A stretch of 64,000 nucleotides of DNA from Elymus sibiricus (taxonomy: Eukaryota; Streptophyta; Magnoliopsida; Poales; Poaceae), in assembly GCA_039707655.1 (NCBI GenBank), contig CM077667.1:541860222-541924221 (forward strand). The letters are read 5' to 3'. Shown here piece after piece: positions 1 through 11,300 of this stretch. Under the pieces are notes generated by a model. The model saw only the letters and a program-made list of their open reading frames with translations, was not told the DNA's origin and ran no database searches. Made by a program: the position numbers and the translations under genes. Within the stretch, counting starts at the first letter, position 1, and each line of letters starts with the position of its first letter.

Positions 1-420
1 GTTGTGATCCAAATGAGACTTGATACGAAAAATCCAATGAGCAAAATCATTCTTAACAAGTTTAGGAGGAGGACCGAGATTAACTATATGAGGTGGGTGC
101 ACCGGTCCTCCATAGACCAAGGGAGGGGGAACTGAGGCAAAGGTCCCCGACCCATTAATTCCTGGAGAACGAGTGTCCTTATCAGCACTAGCCCCCTCCT
201 TACCGGAGTTGACATCCGATGTCGAGTTAGTGGGATTAACCACTTGCACCGCATCGGTGGAAAGTTTAAAAGTATCAAGGAATTCTTTAAACATGGATTT
301 GACCTCGGCCATCATGGAGAATTTAAGCGAGGACATGGCCTCATTTAAATCCTCACGAGAGACCGTGTTCACACCCATGGCCTCAGGGAGTTCAACCGAC
401 CGGTCCCCGTCGTCAACCAT
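1..420 (-). CDS. gag N-terminus of an LTR retrotransposon (partial, runs off left edge)
   Basis: On the minus strand an ATG at 418-420 opens 140 codons with no stop down to base 1, so the frame continues beyond the window. It starts MVDDGDRS and ends with a tract containing KNDFAHWIFRIKSHLDH, a W-x-F-x-x-K-S-H-L arrangement like that near the N-terminus of plant retrotransposon gag proteins. The start lies 38 nt downstream of a primer-binding site (458-471) and an LTR (472-2009), exactly where gag should begin. Only the N-terminal part is visible, with no zinc knuckle. I take it as capsid-precursor coding sequence. Copia is favoured from the gag style but superfamily is not proven. Whether the element is intact cannot be judged from here. 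Confidence 0.7.
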   Translation of the reverse strand, partial: MVDDGDRSVELPEAMGVNTVSREDLNEAMSSLKFSMMAEVKSMFKEFLDTFKLSTDAVQVVNPTNSTSDVNSGKEGASADKDTRSPGINGSGTFASVPPPLVYGGPVHPPHIVNLGPPPKLVKNDFAHWIFRIKSHLDHN

Positions 421-457
421 ACTCTTCGGGCGGTGAAACCCTTAATAAAGAGACGTA

Positions 458-471
458 GCTCTGATACCAAT
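458..471 (-). promoter_or_regulatory. primer-binding site
   Basis: Read on the minus strand the bases are ATTGGTATCAGAGC, the common plant initiator-tRNA-Met primer site. It directly abuts the LTR end at 472 and fixes the element's orientation as minus. Confidence 0.85.
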
Positions 472-2009
472 TGAAAGGATCGATATGGTTGACCAGAGGG
501 GGGTGAATAGGCAACTACCACTTTTTAACTTTTCTTTAACAAGTTAGGCTTAGCAACAAATAGGTTGGCTATATATGCAACTAGGTGAGCAACCTATATG
601 ATGCTAACAACAATAACCATACAAGCAAGGAGATAAACAATACAAATAGCTTGCACAAAGTAAGGGTAAGAAGTAACCACAAGTGGAACCAATGGAGATG
701 AGGATGTGTTACCGAAGTTCCTTCCCAGTAAAGGGAAGTACGTCTCCATTGGAGCGGTGTGGAGGCACAATGCTCCCCAAGAAGCCACTAGGGCCACCGT
801 ATTCTTCTCACGCCCTCACATAATGCGAGATGCCATGATTCCACTAGTGGTGCCCTTGAAGGCGGGAACCGGACCTTTACAAACAAGGTTGGGGCCCTCT
901 CCACAACTTAATTGGAGGCTCCCAACGAAACCACGATGCTGTAACACAATGGAATATGGCTTCGGGGTGACCTCTTCCGTCTAGGGTGCTCAAACACCCA
1001 AGAGTAACAAAATCCACACAAGAAAGTATGGGGGAATCAATTTTCCTTTGGTGGAAGTGTAGATCTAGATCTCCTCCTTCAATCCCTAGCAAGACAACAA
1101 GTTTGGGTGGCTAGAGAGAGAGATCGGGCAAGAAAGCTCAATGGGCATCAATGGTGGAGAGAGAGAGGTAAGAGATAAGAGAGAGGTGGAAGAACCACCC
1201 CTTTATATAGGTCCCCCTCTTTCCAACCGTTATAGCCATTTTTACAGGGCAACGGTTCAACCGGTACTGAGGGCGGTACAACCGGTATAACCGGTACAAC
1301 CGCCCTACCACCTCCCAACCACCAGACCATAACAGAAACATGGCCAGTGGTTCCTCCCTGATGCACCAGCGTTGGACCAGGCAAAGTCCATAGCGGTACA
1401 ACCGCTTGGGACACCGGTTGTACCGGCTATAATAATATAGCGGTACAACTGGGCCAGGTCCGCTCAACAACCGGTCCCCAACAGAACCGTGTCCGGTTGG
1501 AGTCCGGTGCTGGGCCGATTCAACCGCCCAGGGATGCCACCCTGGGTTACCCAGTTGTGGGCGGTACAACCGCCCGGAGGCAGCGGTACAACCGCTGGCG
1601 ACCTCTCAGTGGCAGCACCCCCAGGGTATCACCCCTGGAGTGGTGGTCAAGCCGGATGTCTAGAGCACTTGATGCAATCGGTCAGGACAGCGATGCGACC
1701 GGTAAGCCAGGAGGGAAAGAGGGGCCTCTCTCTCTGTGATGCGAAGGAATGAGTTGGGCGCATAAGGTTGTGCGAGAGAACTGATTCACCCAAGACCTTC
1801 CAATGTGGATTCCCTCTTAATAGTACGGGATCCCTACGACCAAAGAGAATAAACACGTAGAGAACTCCGTCTTCGATCTTTTCCGTTTGGAGGGACTACC
1901 TAACCGTCTTGTGTCCCACACACACAATACCTGTATAACTTGACACACGGTTAGATCATAGTGAGTTGTCATCATCGCCAAAACACTAGGGTAAGAGAAT
2001 GCCCTTACA
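472..2009 (-). mobile_element. 5' LTR of the minus-strand retrotransposon
   Basis: Plus-strand ends are TGAAAGG at 472 and TTACA at 2005-2009, so on the minus strand the LTR runs TG...CA over 1538 bp and is followed by the primer site. A TATA box (ctatataaag, minus strand, 1201-1210) precedes the presumed R-U5 part. The right flank (from 2010, atgag...) is Angela LTR sequence matching 23191 onward, so this element inserted into the Angela 5' LTR. Its other LTR and the matching target duplication lie left of the window. ORFs inside are not convincing. Confidence 0.8.
1250..1600. repeat. clustered GCGGT-ACA-ACCGC palindromes in U3
   Basis: The motif cggtacaaccg or a close variant (cggttgtaccg, cggtataaccg) occurs about seven times between roughly 1268 and 1595. 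Each is a short inverted repeat with 4-5 bp arms and a 3-nt centre. The cluster lies upstream of the minus-strand TATA box, i.e. in U3, where regulatory sites are expected. Confidence 0.7.
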
Positions 2010-2035
2010 ATGAGCTTGCAAGCAAAGTGACTAAA
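2010..2035 (+). mobile_element. 26-bp scrap of Angela 5' LTR between two insertions
   Basis: 2007-2035 matches 23188-23216 of the 3' LTR base for base. The first three bases overlap the end of the left LTR. The scrap is all that remains between the minus-strand LTR (ends 2009) and the solo LTR (starts 2036), and its last five bases (ctaaa) are the solo LTR's target duplication. Confidence 0.85.
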
Positions 2036-3059
2036 TGATATGTGGCACGCCCGTGTGCGTCGATCTTTCACGAATTAGAGGTGGATTTGTGAATGAACAC
2101 GAAGAACACGAAGAACACGAGGGGGAAATCACAAGATAAACATTCAAGAACAAGTCCAATCACACATCCACTATGCTCACATCCACACAAGATCCACAAG
2201 GGTACAAGAACAACAAAGGGAAAGAAGTATACATGGTAGAGTTCATCCCAAATCCCATGGGGAGATGGGGCCTGGAATCCACTAGGGATCTTCCCGTGCA
2301 AGGGGACTTGACATCCAGTAGGGGGTCTTCTCTCATAGAGGCATTTACTCCATGGGAGAGGTAGTGGAAGGAGCAAGGGCTCAACTATCTATGAGCTAAA
2401 CCAATGCTAACCCTAGAAAGGAGGAGGCGGTGGAGTATATATAGTCTAGTCCATGAAGGGGTAAGGTAGAGGGGAATACATGGGCCTTCGGCCCGCTTCT
2501 GCCTGCACAGGGGTCGGATGTTCGGCCGGGGGCCGGATGTCCGGGGCTTCACGCGTTGCCGGATGTCCGGGCTGGGGAGGCCGGATTTCCGGGCTGGAGG
2601 TGGCCGTCTCCGCGAGGCTCTAGACTCCTCACGCCGGATTTCCGGGCCGGGGGGCCTGATGTCCGACTGGTCGTTGGTGCGTCGGATGTCCGGGCTCTAG
2701 CCGGATGTCCAGCCACTGTAGCTCTTCTGGCCTTGCCTTCTTGGTTGCCGGCTCTCCACACGCCGGATGGCCGCTATAGCTTCAGCATCATCATCTTCTT
2801 CCGTCGTTGCTTCCATGCCTCCCTCGTGGATGGTGTAGTTGTACGTAGGTGCCGGCACTCCTCCTCGTCATCCGTGAAGCTCCGACAATACCTATGTATG
2901 CCCACGAGAGGAGTGTCAAGTAGTATACCATCCTCGAAGGGGTCAAGTGAACACGTGTAAAGGAGATGATTCACCTTTATGTATGTGAAGTAATTGTGGC
3001 ACGTGTCACTTGCCAAACGGATTCTTGTCATGGTGATGTCCGTAGGATGCTCCGCATCA
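2036..3059 (-). mobile_element. solo LTR, 1024 bp
   Basis: The segment begins TGATATGTGG and ends GCATCA, has TGAT/ATCA inverted ends, and is flanked by a perfect 5-bp duplication ctaaa (2031-2035 and 3060-3064). The Angela LTR resumes right after the second copy. No internal domain is present, so two LTRs recombined to one. Orientation is probably minus, judged from a TATA box (2436-2444) followed on that strand by a leader-like tract. The family is not identified. Confidence 0.85.
2512..2770. repeat. clustered CCGGA-TG-TCCGG palindromes in U3 of the solo LTR
   Basis: About eight copies of ccggatgtccgg or one-base variants (ccggatttccgg, tcggatgtccgg, ccggatgtccag) occur in 260 bp. On the minus strand this is the region just upstream of the TATA box. 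Confidence 0.75.
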
Positions 3060-4282
3060 CTAAAGAGTTAGCCACGGGATCTTGTATTACGGAACAAGTA
3101 AAGAGACTTGCCGGTAACGAGATTGAACTAGGTATCGAGATACCGACGATCGAATCTCGGGCAAGTAACATACCGATAAACAAAGGGAACTACGTACGGG
3201 ATTAACTGAATCCTTGCATAGAGGTTCAACCGATAAAGATCTTCGTAGAATATGTAGGAACCAATATGGGCATCCAGGTCCCCCTATTGGTTATTGACCG
3301 TAGAGGTGTCTCGGTCATGTCTACATAGTTCTCGAACCCGCAGGGTCTGCACACTTAACGTTCGGTGACAATTTGGTATTATTGAGTTATGTATGTTGGT
3401 TACCGAAGGTTGTTTGGAGTCCCGGATGAGATGTCGGATGTCACGAGGAGCCCCGGAATGGTCCGGAGGTAAAGATTTATATATAGGAAACTGGTATTCG
3501 GGTTCCGGAAGAGTTTCGGGTGTTTTCGGTAGTGTACCGGGAGTGACGAAAGGGTTCCGGGGGTCCACCGAAAGGGGCCCACCCACCCCGGGGCCACATG
3601 GGCCCAAGAGGTGGCGCACCAGCCCCTAGTGGGCTGGGAAGCCGACCCCATAAGACCCGTGTGCCCAAGAGGAAAAAAGTGGAGGGTGGGAGGAGTCCTA
3701 GAGGAGGGGGACTCCTGCCTAGCACCCCACCTCCTTGTTGGAGGTGGACTCCACCTCTTGGCCGGCGCCCAAGGCCCTAGGGGAAACCCTAGGGCGCCTT
3801 CACCTACCCCCTCCCTCCTATATATAGTTGAGGTTTTGAGGGCAACCACCACCTGAAAAGCCACGTGCTGCCCTCTCCCCTCTAGATTGCCTTCTCCTCT
3901 ATATCTGTTCGGTAGAGCTCGGCGAAGCCCTACCGGATCAGTTCACCACCACCGCCACCACGCCGTTGTGCTGCCGGAGAACTCATCTACCTCTCCACCC
4001 TCGCTTGCTGGATCAAGGAGGCGGAGATCGTCATCGAGCTGTACGTGTGCTGGACGCGGAGGTGCTGTCCGTTCGGCGCTAGATCATGATTGGATCGCGG
4101 GACGGCTTGCGACTTGGATCGCGAAGATGTTCGACTACATCAACCGGATTTCTTAATGCTTCCCGCTTAGCAATCTACAAGGGTATGTGGATCGGATCTC
4201 TCCTCTCGTAGATGCTCATCTCCTAGATTGATCTTGGTGAATCGTAGGAATTTTTTAGTTTCCCATGCAACGTTACCCAACA
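3060..4282 (+). mobile_element. Angela 5' LTR, 3' portion
   Basis: It aligns with 23212-24432 of the 3' LTR throughout, with many substitutions and small indels, so the element is not recent. It ends cccaaca at 4282 and is followed by the primer site. TATA box at 3818-3827. Between about 3420 and 3570 several CCGGA..TCCGG-type palindromes (e.g. ccggaatggtccgg) are clustered. Confidence 0.9.
3818..3827 (+). promoter_or_regulatory. TATA box of Angela 5' LTR
   Basis: ctatatatag lies in the middle of the LTR after a GC-rich U3. The same box is at 23968-23977 in the 3' LTR. Confidence 0.7.
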
Positions 4283-4297
4283 GTGGCATCATGAGCT
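4283..4297 (+). promoter_or_regulatory. primer-binding site of Angela
   Basis: gtggcatcatgagc directly follows the LTR end and resembles a degenerate TGGTATCAGAGC tRNA-Met site. Confidence 0.6.
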
Positions 4298-5567
4298 AGG
4301 TCTATGCATAGATGAGATCACGAGTAGAACACAAAGGAGTTTGTGCGCGTTGATATTCAGATTGCTTCCTTCCTTAGTCTTTTCTTGATTCATCGGTATT
4401 GTGGGATGAAGCAGCCCGGACCACCTTTACATGTCCTCGCACATGAGACCGGTTCCATCGACTGACATGTAACTTTGTTGCATAAGATGGCTGGCGGGTG
4501 TCTGTCTCTCCTACCTTAGTTGAATCGGATTCGACAAAGGCGGTCCTTGTAGAAGGTTAAATAGCAACTTGTATATTACCATTGTGGTTCTGCGTAGGTA
4601 AGAATCGTTCTTGCTGGATACCCATAGCAGCCACGTAAAACATGCGACAACAAATTAGAGGAGGTCAAACTTGTTTTTGCAGGGTATGTTGTGATATGAT
4701 ATGGCCAAAGACATGATGATATATATTTGATGTATGAGATGATCATGTTTTGTAGTAGTTTATATCAACATGCATGTTGATACGGCAACCGGCAGGAGCC
4801 ATAGGGTTGTCTTTAATTATTATGTGGCCTGCGTGTCAGTCATTAAGCGCTATGTAATGCTTTACTTTATCGCTAAGCGGTAGCAATAGTAGTAGAAGCA
4901 TGGTTGGCGCGACAACACCGATGGTGACACGTTGATGGAGATCAAGATGATGAAGATCATGGTGTCATGCCGGTGACGATGGAGAGATCATGCCGGTGCT
5001 TTGGAGATGGAGATCAAAAGCACAAGTTCATGGCCATATCATGTCACTTATGATTTGCATGTGATGTTAATCCTTTTATGCATCTTATTATGCTTAGGAC
5101 GACGGTAGCATTATAAGGTGATCCCTCACTAAAATTTCAAGATAAAAATTGTGTTCTCCCCGAGTGTGCACCGTTGCGAAAGTTCGTCGTTTCGAGACAC
5201 CACGTGATGATCGGGTGTGATTAGACTCTACATTCACATACAATGGGTGCAAGCCAGTGTTGCACATGCGGAACACTCGGGTTAAACTTGACGAGCCTAG
5301 CATGTACAGACATGGCCTCGGAACACAAGAGACCGAAAGTTCGAACATGAGTCATATAGTAGATCTGATCAACATGAAGATGTTCACCATTGAAACCACC
5401 TCATCTCACGTGATGATCAGACTTGGGTTGGTGAATTTGGATCATGTAGCACTCGAATGACCAGAGGGATGTCAATTTGAGTGGGAGTTTTTAACTAATA
5501 TGATTAACTAAACTCATTATCTTGAACAATAGTCTAAGTTGTCTTTGCAAATTTATGTTGTAGATCA
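4298..5567 (+). other. untranslated leader of Angela
   Basis: This is about 1.27 kb between primer site and polyprotein start, without a supported ORF. A long leader is normal for BARE1-type elements, where packaging and dimerisation signals are expected. I cannot place those signals from sequence alone. Confidence 0.7.
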
Positions 5568-7909
5568 ATGGCTCGCGCTGTAGTTCCCCTGAATTTCAAT
5601 GCGTTCCTAGAGAAAGCCAAGCTGAAAGATGATGGAAGTAACTTTGTAGACTGGGCCCGTAATCTGAGGATTATCCTCACGGCTTCCCAAAAGGCATATG
5701 TCCTTGATGCACCGCTCGGTGAGCCACCCGCTCCAGTGTCGTCTGCAGACGTTGTGAACGCCTGGCAGTCGCGTTCGGATGATTACTCAATAGTTCAGTG
5801 TGCTATGTTGTATGGCTTAGAGCCGGGACTTCAAAGGCGTTTTGAACGTCATGGAGCATATGAGATGTTCCAGGAGTTGAAGTTTATCTTTGAAAAGAAT
5901 GCCCAGATCGAGAGGTATGAGACCTCCGATAAGTTATATGCTTGCAAGATGGAGGAGAACGGGTCTGTGAGTGAACACATACTCAGAATGTCTGGGTATT
6001 CCAACCGTCTGGCTGAGTTGGGAATTGCTCTCCCACCGGAGGCGATCACTGACAGAGTTCTTCAATCACTACCACCTAGCTACAAAAGCTTTGTGTTGAA
6101 CTATAACATGCAAGGAATGAACAAGTTAGTCGCCGAGCTGTTTGCGATGCTGAAAGTCGCTGAGTCTGAAATCCAGAAGGAGCATCAAGTGTTGATGGTC
6201 AATAAAACCACTAGTTTCAAGAAGAATGGCAAGGGCAAGAAGGGTAACTCCAAGAAGAGTGGAAAATCAGTTGCCCCTCCCGTGAAGAAAGCCAAGGCTG
6301 GACCCAAGCCAGAAACTGAGTGCTTTCATTGCAAGGGTACTGGCCACTGGAAGCGGAATTGCCCCAAGTATCTGGCCGACAAGAAGGCAGCCAACACCAA
6401 ACAAGGTATATATGATATACATGTTATTGATGTGTACCTTACCAACTCTCGTTGTAGTGCCTGGGTATTTGATACCGGTTTGGTTGCTCATATTTGCAAC
6501 TCAAAACAGGAACTGTGGAATAGACGGAGGCTGGCAAAGGACGAAGTGACGATGCGTGTGGGAAATGGTTCCAAGGTTGATGTGATCGCCGTCGGCACGC
6601 TCGCTCTTCGATTACCATCGGGATTAGTGATGAACCTGAATAATTGTTATTTAGTGCCTGCGTTAAGCATGAACATTATATCTGGATCTTGTTTATTGCG
6701 AGACGGTTACTCATTTAAATCAAAGAATAATTGTTGTTCTGTTTATATGAGTAATATCTTTTATGGTCATGCACCCAATGTGAGGGGTTTATTCTTATTG
6801 AATCTCGATAGTGATGATACACATGTTCATAACATTGATGCCAAAAGATGTAGAGTTGACAATGATAGTACCGTTTTCTTGTGGCACTGCCGCTTAGGTC
6901 ATATTGGTGTAAAACGCATGAAGAAACTCCATGCTGATGGACTTTTGGAGTCACTTGATTTTGAATCACTTGACACATGTGAACCATGCCTCATGGGCAA
7001 GATGACTAAGACCCTCTTCTCTGGAACAATGGAACGGGCAAGTGACTTGTTGGAAATCATACATACTGATGTATGCGGTCCGATGAGCATTGAGACGCGC
7101 GGTGGATATCGTTATTTTCTCACCTTTACCGATGACTTAAGTAGATATGGGTATATTTACTTAATGAAACATAAGTCTGAAATGTTTGAAAAGTTCAAGC
7201 AATTTCAGAGTGAAGTTGAGAATCATCGTAACAAGAAGATTAAATTCCTACGATTAGATCGAGGAGGAGAATATCTGAGTTATGAGTTTGGCAATCACTT
7301 AAGACAATGTGGAATTGTTTCACAGTTGACGCCACCTGGAACACCACAGCGTAATGGTGTGTCCGAACGTCGTAATCGAACCTTATTGGATATGATGCGG
7401 TCTATGATGTGTCTTGCCGATTTGCCGCTATCGTTTTGGGGTTATGTGTTAGAGACAACTGCATCCACTTTAAATAGGGCACCATCTAAATCCGTTGAGA
7501 CGACGCCGTATGAACTGTGGTTTGGCAAGAAACCAAAGTTGTCGTTTCTTAAAGTTTGGGGATGCGATGCTTATGTCAAAAAGCTTCAGCCTGAAAAGCT
7601 GGAACCCAAAGCGGAGAAATGCGTCTTCATAGGATACCCAAAAGAGACGGTTGGGTACACCTTCCATCTCAGATCCAAAGGCAAAGTGTTTGTCTCTAAG
7701 AACGGGTCATTTCTCGAGAAAGAGTTTCTCTTGAAAGAATTGAGTGGGAGGAAGGTAGAACTTGATGAGGTTGTTGAACCTTCACTTCAACCAGAGAGTA
7801 GCGCAGCGCAGAAAGATGTTTCTACGAAGCCTACATCAGTTGAAGAGGAAGCTAATGATAATGATCATGAAGCTTCGGATCAAGTTACTATTGAACCTCG
7901 TAGGTCGAT
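5568..7909 (+). pseudogene. Angela gag-protease-integrase polyprotein, 5' part, cut by element A
   Basis: The frame from ATG 5568 stays open for about 780 codons. After 7909 the reading enters the nested LTR and stops at 7928. Domains in order: gag (residues about 1-250) with zinc knuckle CFHCKGTGHWKRNC at 252-265; protease with DTG at 302-304 (here DTGL, where DTGS/A is usual); a gag-pre-integrase HHCC-type zinc region from about 438 (LWHCRLGH ... CEPC); integrase core with D501, D564 and E600, i.e. the DD35E triad, followed by the Copia-type GKKP and VFIGYP tracts. The start was chosen because MARAVVPLNFNAF begins right after the leader and matches the decayed start in element C (36317). 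No stops or frameshifts before the insertion. The protein cannot be made whole because pol is split at 7909 and 13616 and carries four stops later. Confidence 0.93.
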
Positions 7910-8328
7910 TGACGGTGTCCTGGACTAGGGGGTACTCACCACGTCGTCTCCCGACCTATGGGTCAGGCCGAGGACCCCCATGACGGTTTACTAATGGGCC
8001 ACCTCGGGCAGCCCATGATGCATACGAGGAAGATTCCACAAGACTTGGCGCACAAGACAAGGACTCCTCTAAACCCTAGGCCTCTACTATTATATAAACC
8101 GAGGCCAGGCTAGTCAATAGACAATCTCAATCTCATATTCATTACAACAATCTCGTGGTAGATACCTGTACTATGTACTATCCCCATATCAATACAATCA
8201 AAAGCATGACGTAGGGTATTATCTCCTTGAGAGAGCTCGAACCTGGGTAAAATGCTGTGTACATGTTACCATCGTTCCAAGACAACTTAGGACCCCTACT
8301 ACGAGATATGCCGGATATAGAACCGACA
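7910..8328 (+). mobile_element. element A left LTR
   Basis: 419 bp, TG...CA, followed at 8329 by ttggtgctttcattgagag, the presumed primer-binding site (TGGTGC type). Confidence 0.85.
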
Positions 8329-11300
8329 TTGGTGCTTTCATTGAGAGCCTGCTTGCAGTCGCCGCGGTGCGATGGGTATTCAGATCGTCTCCTGCGCGTT
8401 CTATGCGTCAGAACTGAGCTTTGTTGTCGATGTCGGTATCTTCGTCGCCGGCCCGACTGGTCACCTCGGCTGGACCGAGGACTGCGCTTCGCATTGGATC
8501 ATCAAGATCAGACGGATACTTTCATCATCATCGACTCCGATCTTTATCAAGACCATGTGGAGTCATCCATGGAGCTCGGGGGCTCGACGTCAACATAGCC
8601 CTCGAGTGACAGTGTAGTTTTTCTGGACAGTGGATTCGTGTTCGTCGTCCCTGTCTCATCGAGTGTCATTTTGACGATTGCTTCTTTGGAATTGTGCGGA
8701 ATTGAGTCTAGAACAAGCTACAAAATTTCGTCGCGTTCCGATGGACGAATCTCCGGCAAACTTCGATCTACCGGAGCCCTGTCGAATCTGGACGAGTTTA
8801 GGGCGAGGAGTCCAGCGTCTATCTCAGACATCGTTTGGAAGATCCCACCGTTCATCGTCTGCGGAATTCTCATACCGATCACGCCTCAAAATTTCAGCTC
8901 GATCCGACCGTTCAAACTCCGCGAAACGTCAGATGAATGCATTAATTTCCGGATCTGTTTTCTACGCAAAAACGAATCCTACCCAAATTCATCTTTTTCA
9001 TAAACAGGATATTAGACATCCTTTTTGAGGATTTTTTTTCCTAGGGTATTGTGTGTTGTTTTCAAACACGTGCTCAAATTTTTTGAGTCTATTCTGAGGC
9101 GATCTTGAACGCCGCGTCGATGTCAAACCGGCCCGACCACGTTGCTCCATGGCTACCGACCTGCGCCAACATCGAATGCGCCGTCGCTCCATCGAGCCGA
9201 CGACAACCACCTCGGATCATCACCTCGGCGAGCCGACCAAGAGTTCGGCATCATGAGGACAAATAATCATCAAGACAAGATCGTCACCCCACGGATTGCA
9301 CGGGTCGGGCGTGCCAGCATCGCCGCATGGTCACTTCTCAAGTCGGTATTGACCGCGTCACAAGTTTCGACCTGCGTCGGCATTGCCGCGTCGTCGTTTC
9401 TTCCCACCACGCCGACATGCTTCGAGACATCGGCTGACATGGGGGATCTAGCATCACCTTACTGACATGCTCCATCACCTCGGCTAGACTGGGGGCTTCA
9501 CCATCTCATCATCACCCTACTCCTGGGACGTCGGCGTCACCAGCCAACCAGCTTCATCGCCTCGGCTGGACCAGGGGCTTCGCCTCGCCACATCGGCCAT
9601 GCTGCGTCACCACTTCATCAAGACGAGCTCTTCGCTCGGGCACCTCGGGACCGGCTTGGGTGCTGGGACCTCGACCCGCTACAAGCTCTGGCCACGTCAT
9701 CAACACCGAGCACATTAACCAGCTAAGTCGCTTTCACGCTCAACTTTTTTCAATTTTTATTTTTTGTTCGGCTCGACCAAGCATTATATTTATATTAAAT
9801 AAAAAAGTTTGTTTGTTAAAAACACTTCCTTTTCCTATGATAACTGGGCGCTTCACCGTCACGCTGCCGAACTACTCTGTCTCCTCGACTGGACCGGGGA
9901 TTTCCCCTCGTCGCAGCAACCGTGTTGCATCACCACTTCTCGCCCCGAGCTCTTCGCTCGATTACCTCGGGCTTGGAGGCTGGGACCTTGGCCAGGCCGA
10001 GGACTACGTCTCCGTCCCGCCACAACCCCAGACCGCACCGAGCACATTAACTAGCTAAGTCTTTTTCGTGCTCAGCTCTCTTTGAAATTTTACTTTTTGT
10101 TTGGTTCAGCCAAACATTATATTTCTTGTTAAACAAAAAAAATTGTTTGTTAAAAACTTTGTTTGTTAAAAATTTCTTTACCCGATTTAACCGGGGACTC
10201 TTTAATTTGTATGAGCCGTTTTATAATAAATGTGTTTTCTTCTTGGTCGTTGCAAAGTCTTTTTCTACTACTCCTTTTTCCGACACTAGTGTGTGGTCAA
10301 TAGCCGGATAGCCTGGTTTCTTTCTAAAGCCGGTCAAGTTTAGTTTGCTAAACAGGCCTCGGAGAAACACTCCGCCTTCGGGATATGAAGGTTGAAGCCA
10401 AAGGCTGACCCGCTTGGAGTCTGGAGATCGGATGTATCATTTTAAAGCGACCGAAGCACGTATTAATTTAAAGACCAATTTTGGGTTGGCACCAAAAAAC
10501 TTGATTTAGTTCGGACGTCGAAGTTTTTACATAAGTTTTTTTGCTTTTCAAGCTTATGGCACTTTTAAGCTATTTGTATGTTTTTCTTTTAGGAAGCGGG
10601 ACATCCTCATGACCGAGGTGCCCTGCGTAATAATTCAGCTTGGGAGATCTTTTCCGACCCACAACTCGGTATCTTTCCTGCCGACTTACGCCTCGGCGCT
10701 GGCGAAACGCACATGACATCTGGACTAGTTCCCGAGGAGATTCGATCCTCAGGTTGGTCGGCCGCACCCAACATGAGTCTCGGGGTATACTGTGTGTCTC
10801 CAGCATAGCTCTCGTAGTACAACGTCGGATGCCTTTAAAGTATCGGCAATGTCAACGGGGGACTCCGACTAGAGCTGAACCCACCAAAAGCCAAGGTACT
10901 TCGAGCAGTCATCGGCAAAACGTTCTCGGATATTGCTTTATATGCATCAGTTTCAAATTGTGTCTTCGGTCAATAGTTGGGTTGCCCTGCTCCTGTGATT
11001 GCCTCCTACATTCCGCTTTGTTCGGCTAGGTGTGCAAAGGGAGAACCTCTGCGATTGTACTTCCGATTTAACTGGTCAAGTTCCTCAGTGGAGAAAGCCG
11101 AAAACTGACTGTCACAATGAGCGCAAACTGGTCAGCGATCCGATGACTCTGTCAAACTATAGACCGATAGAGGTTACCCCGTGGGCCTTTCATAAATTTG
11201 GCTGGGGTGTTAACGGCTTGACCTCGGCTAACGCCGAACACTAACCGGGGGCTAGTAATTGGCCTCCCAAACTTTAAGCTCCTATGACTAAGTGAAAGTT

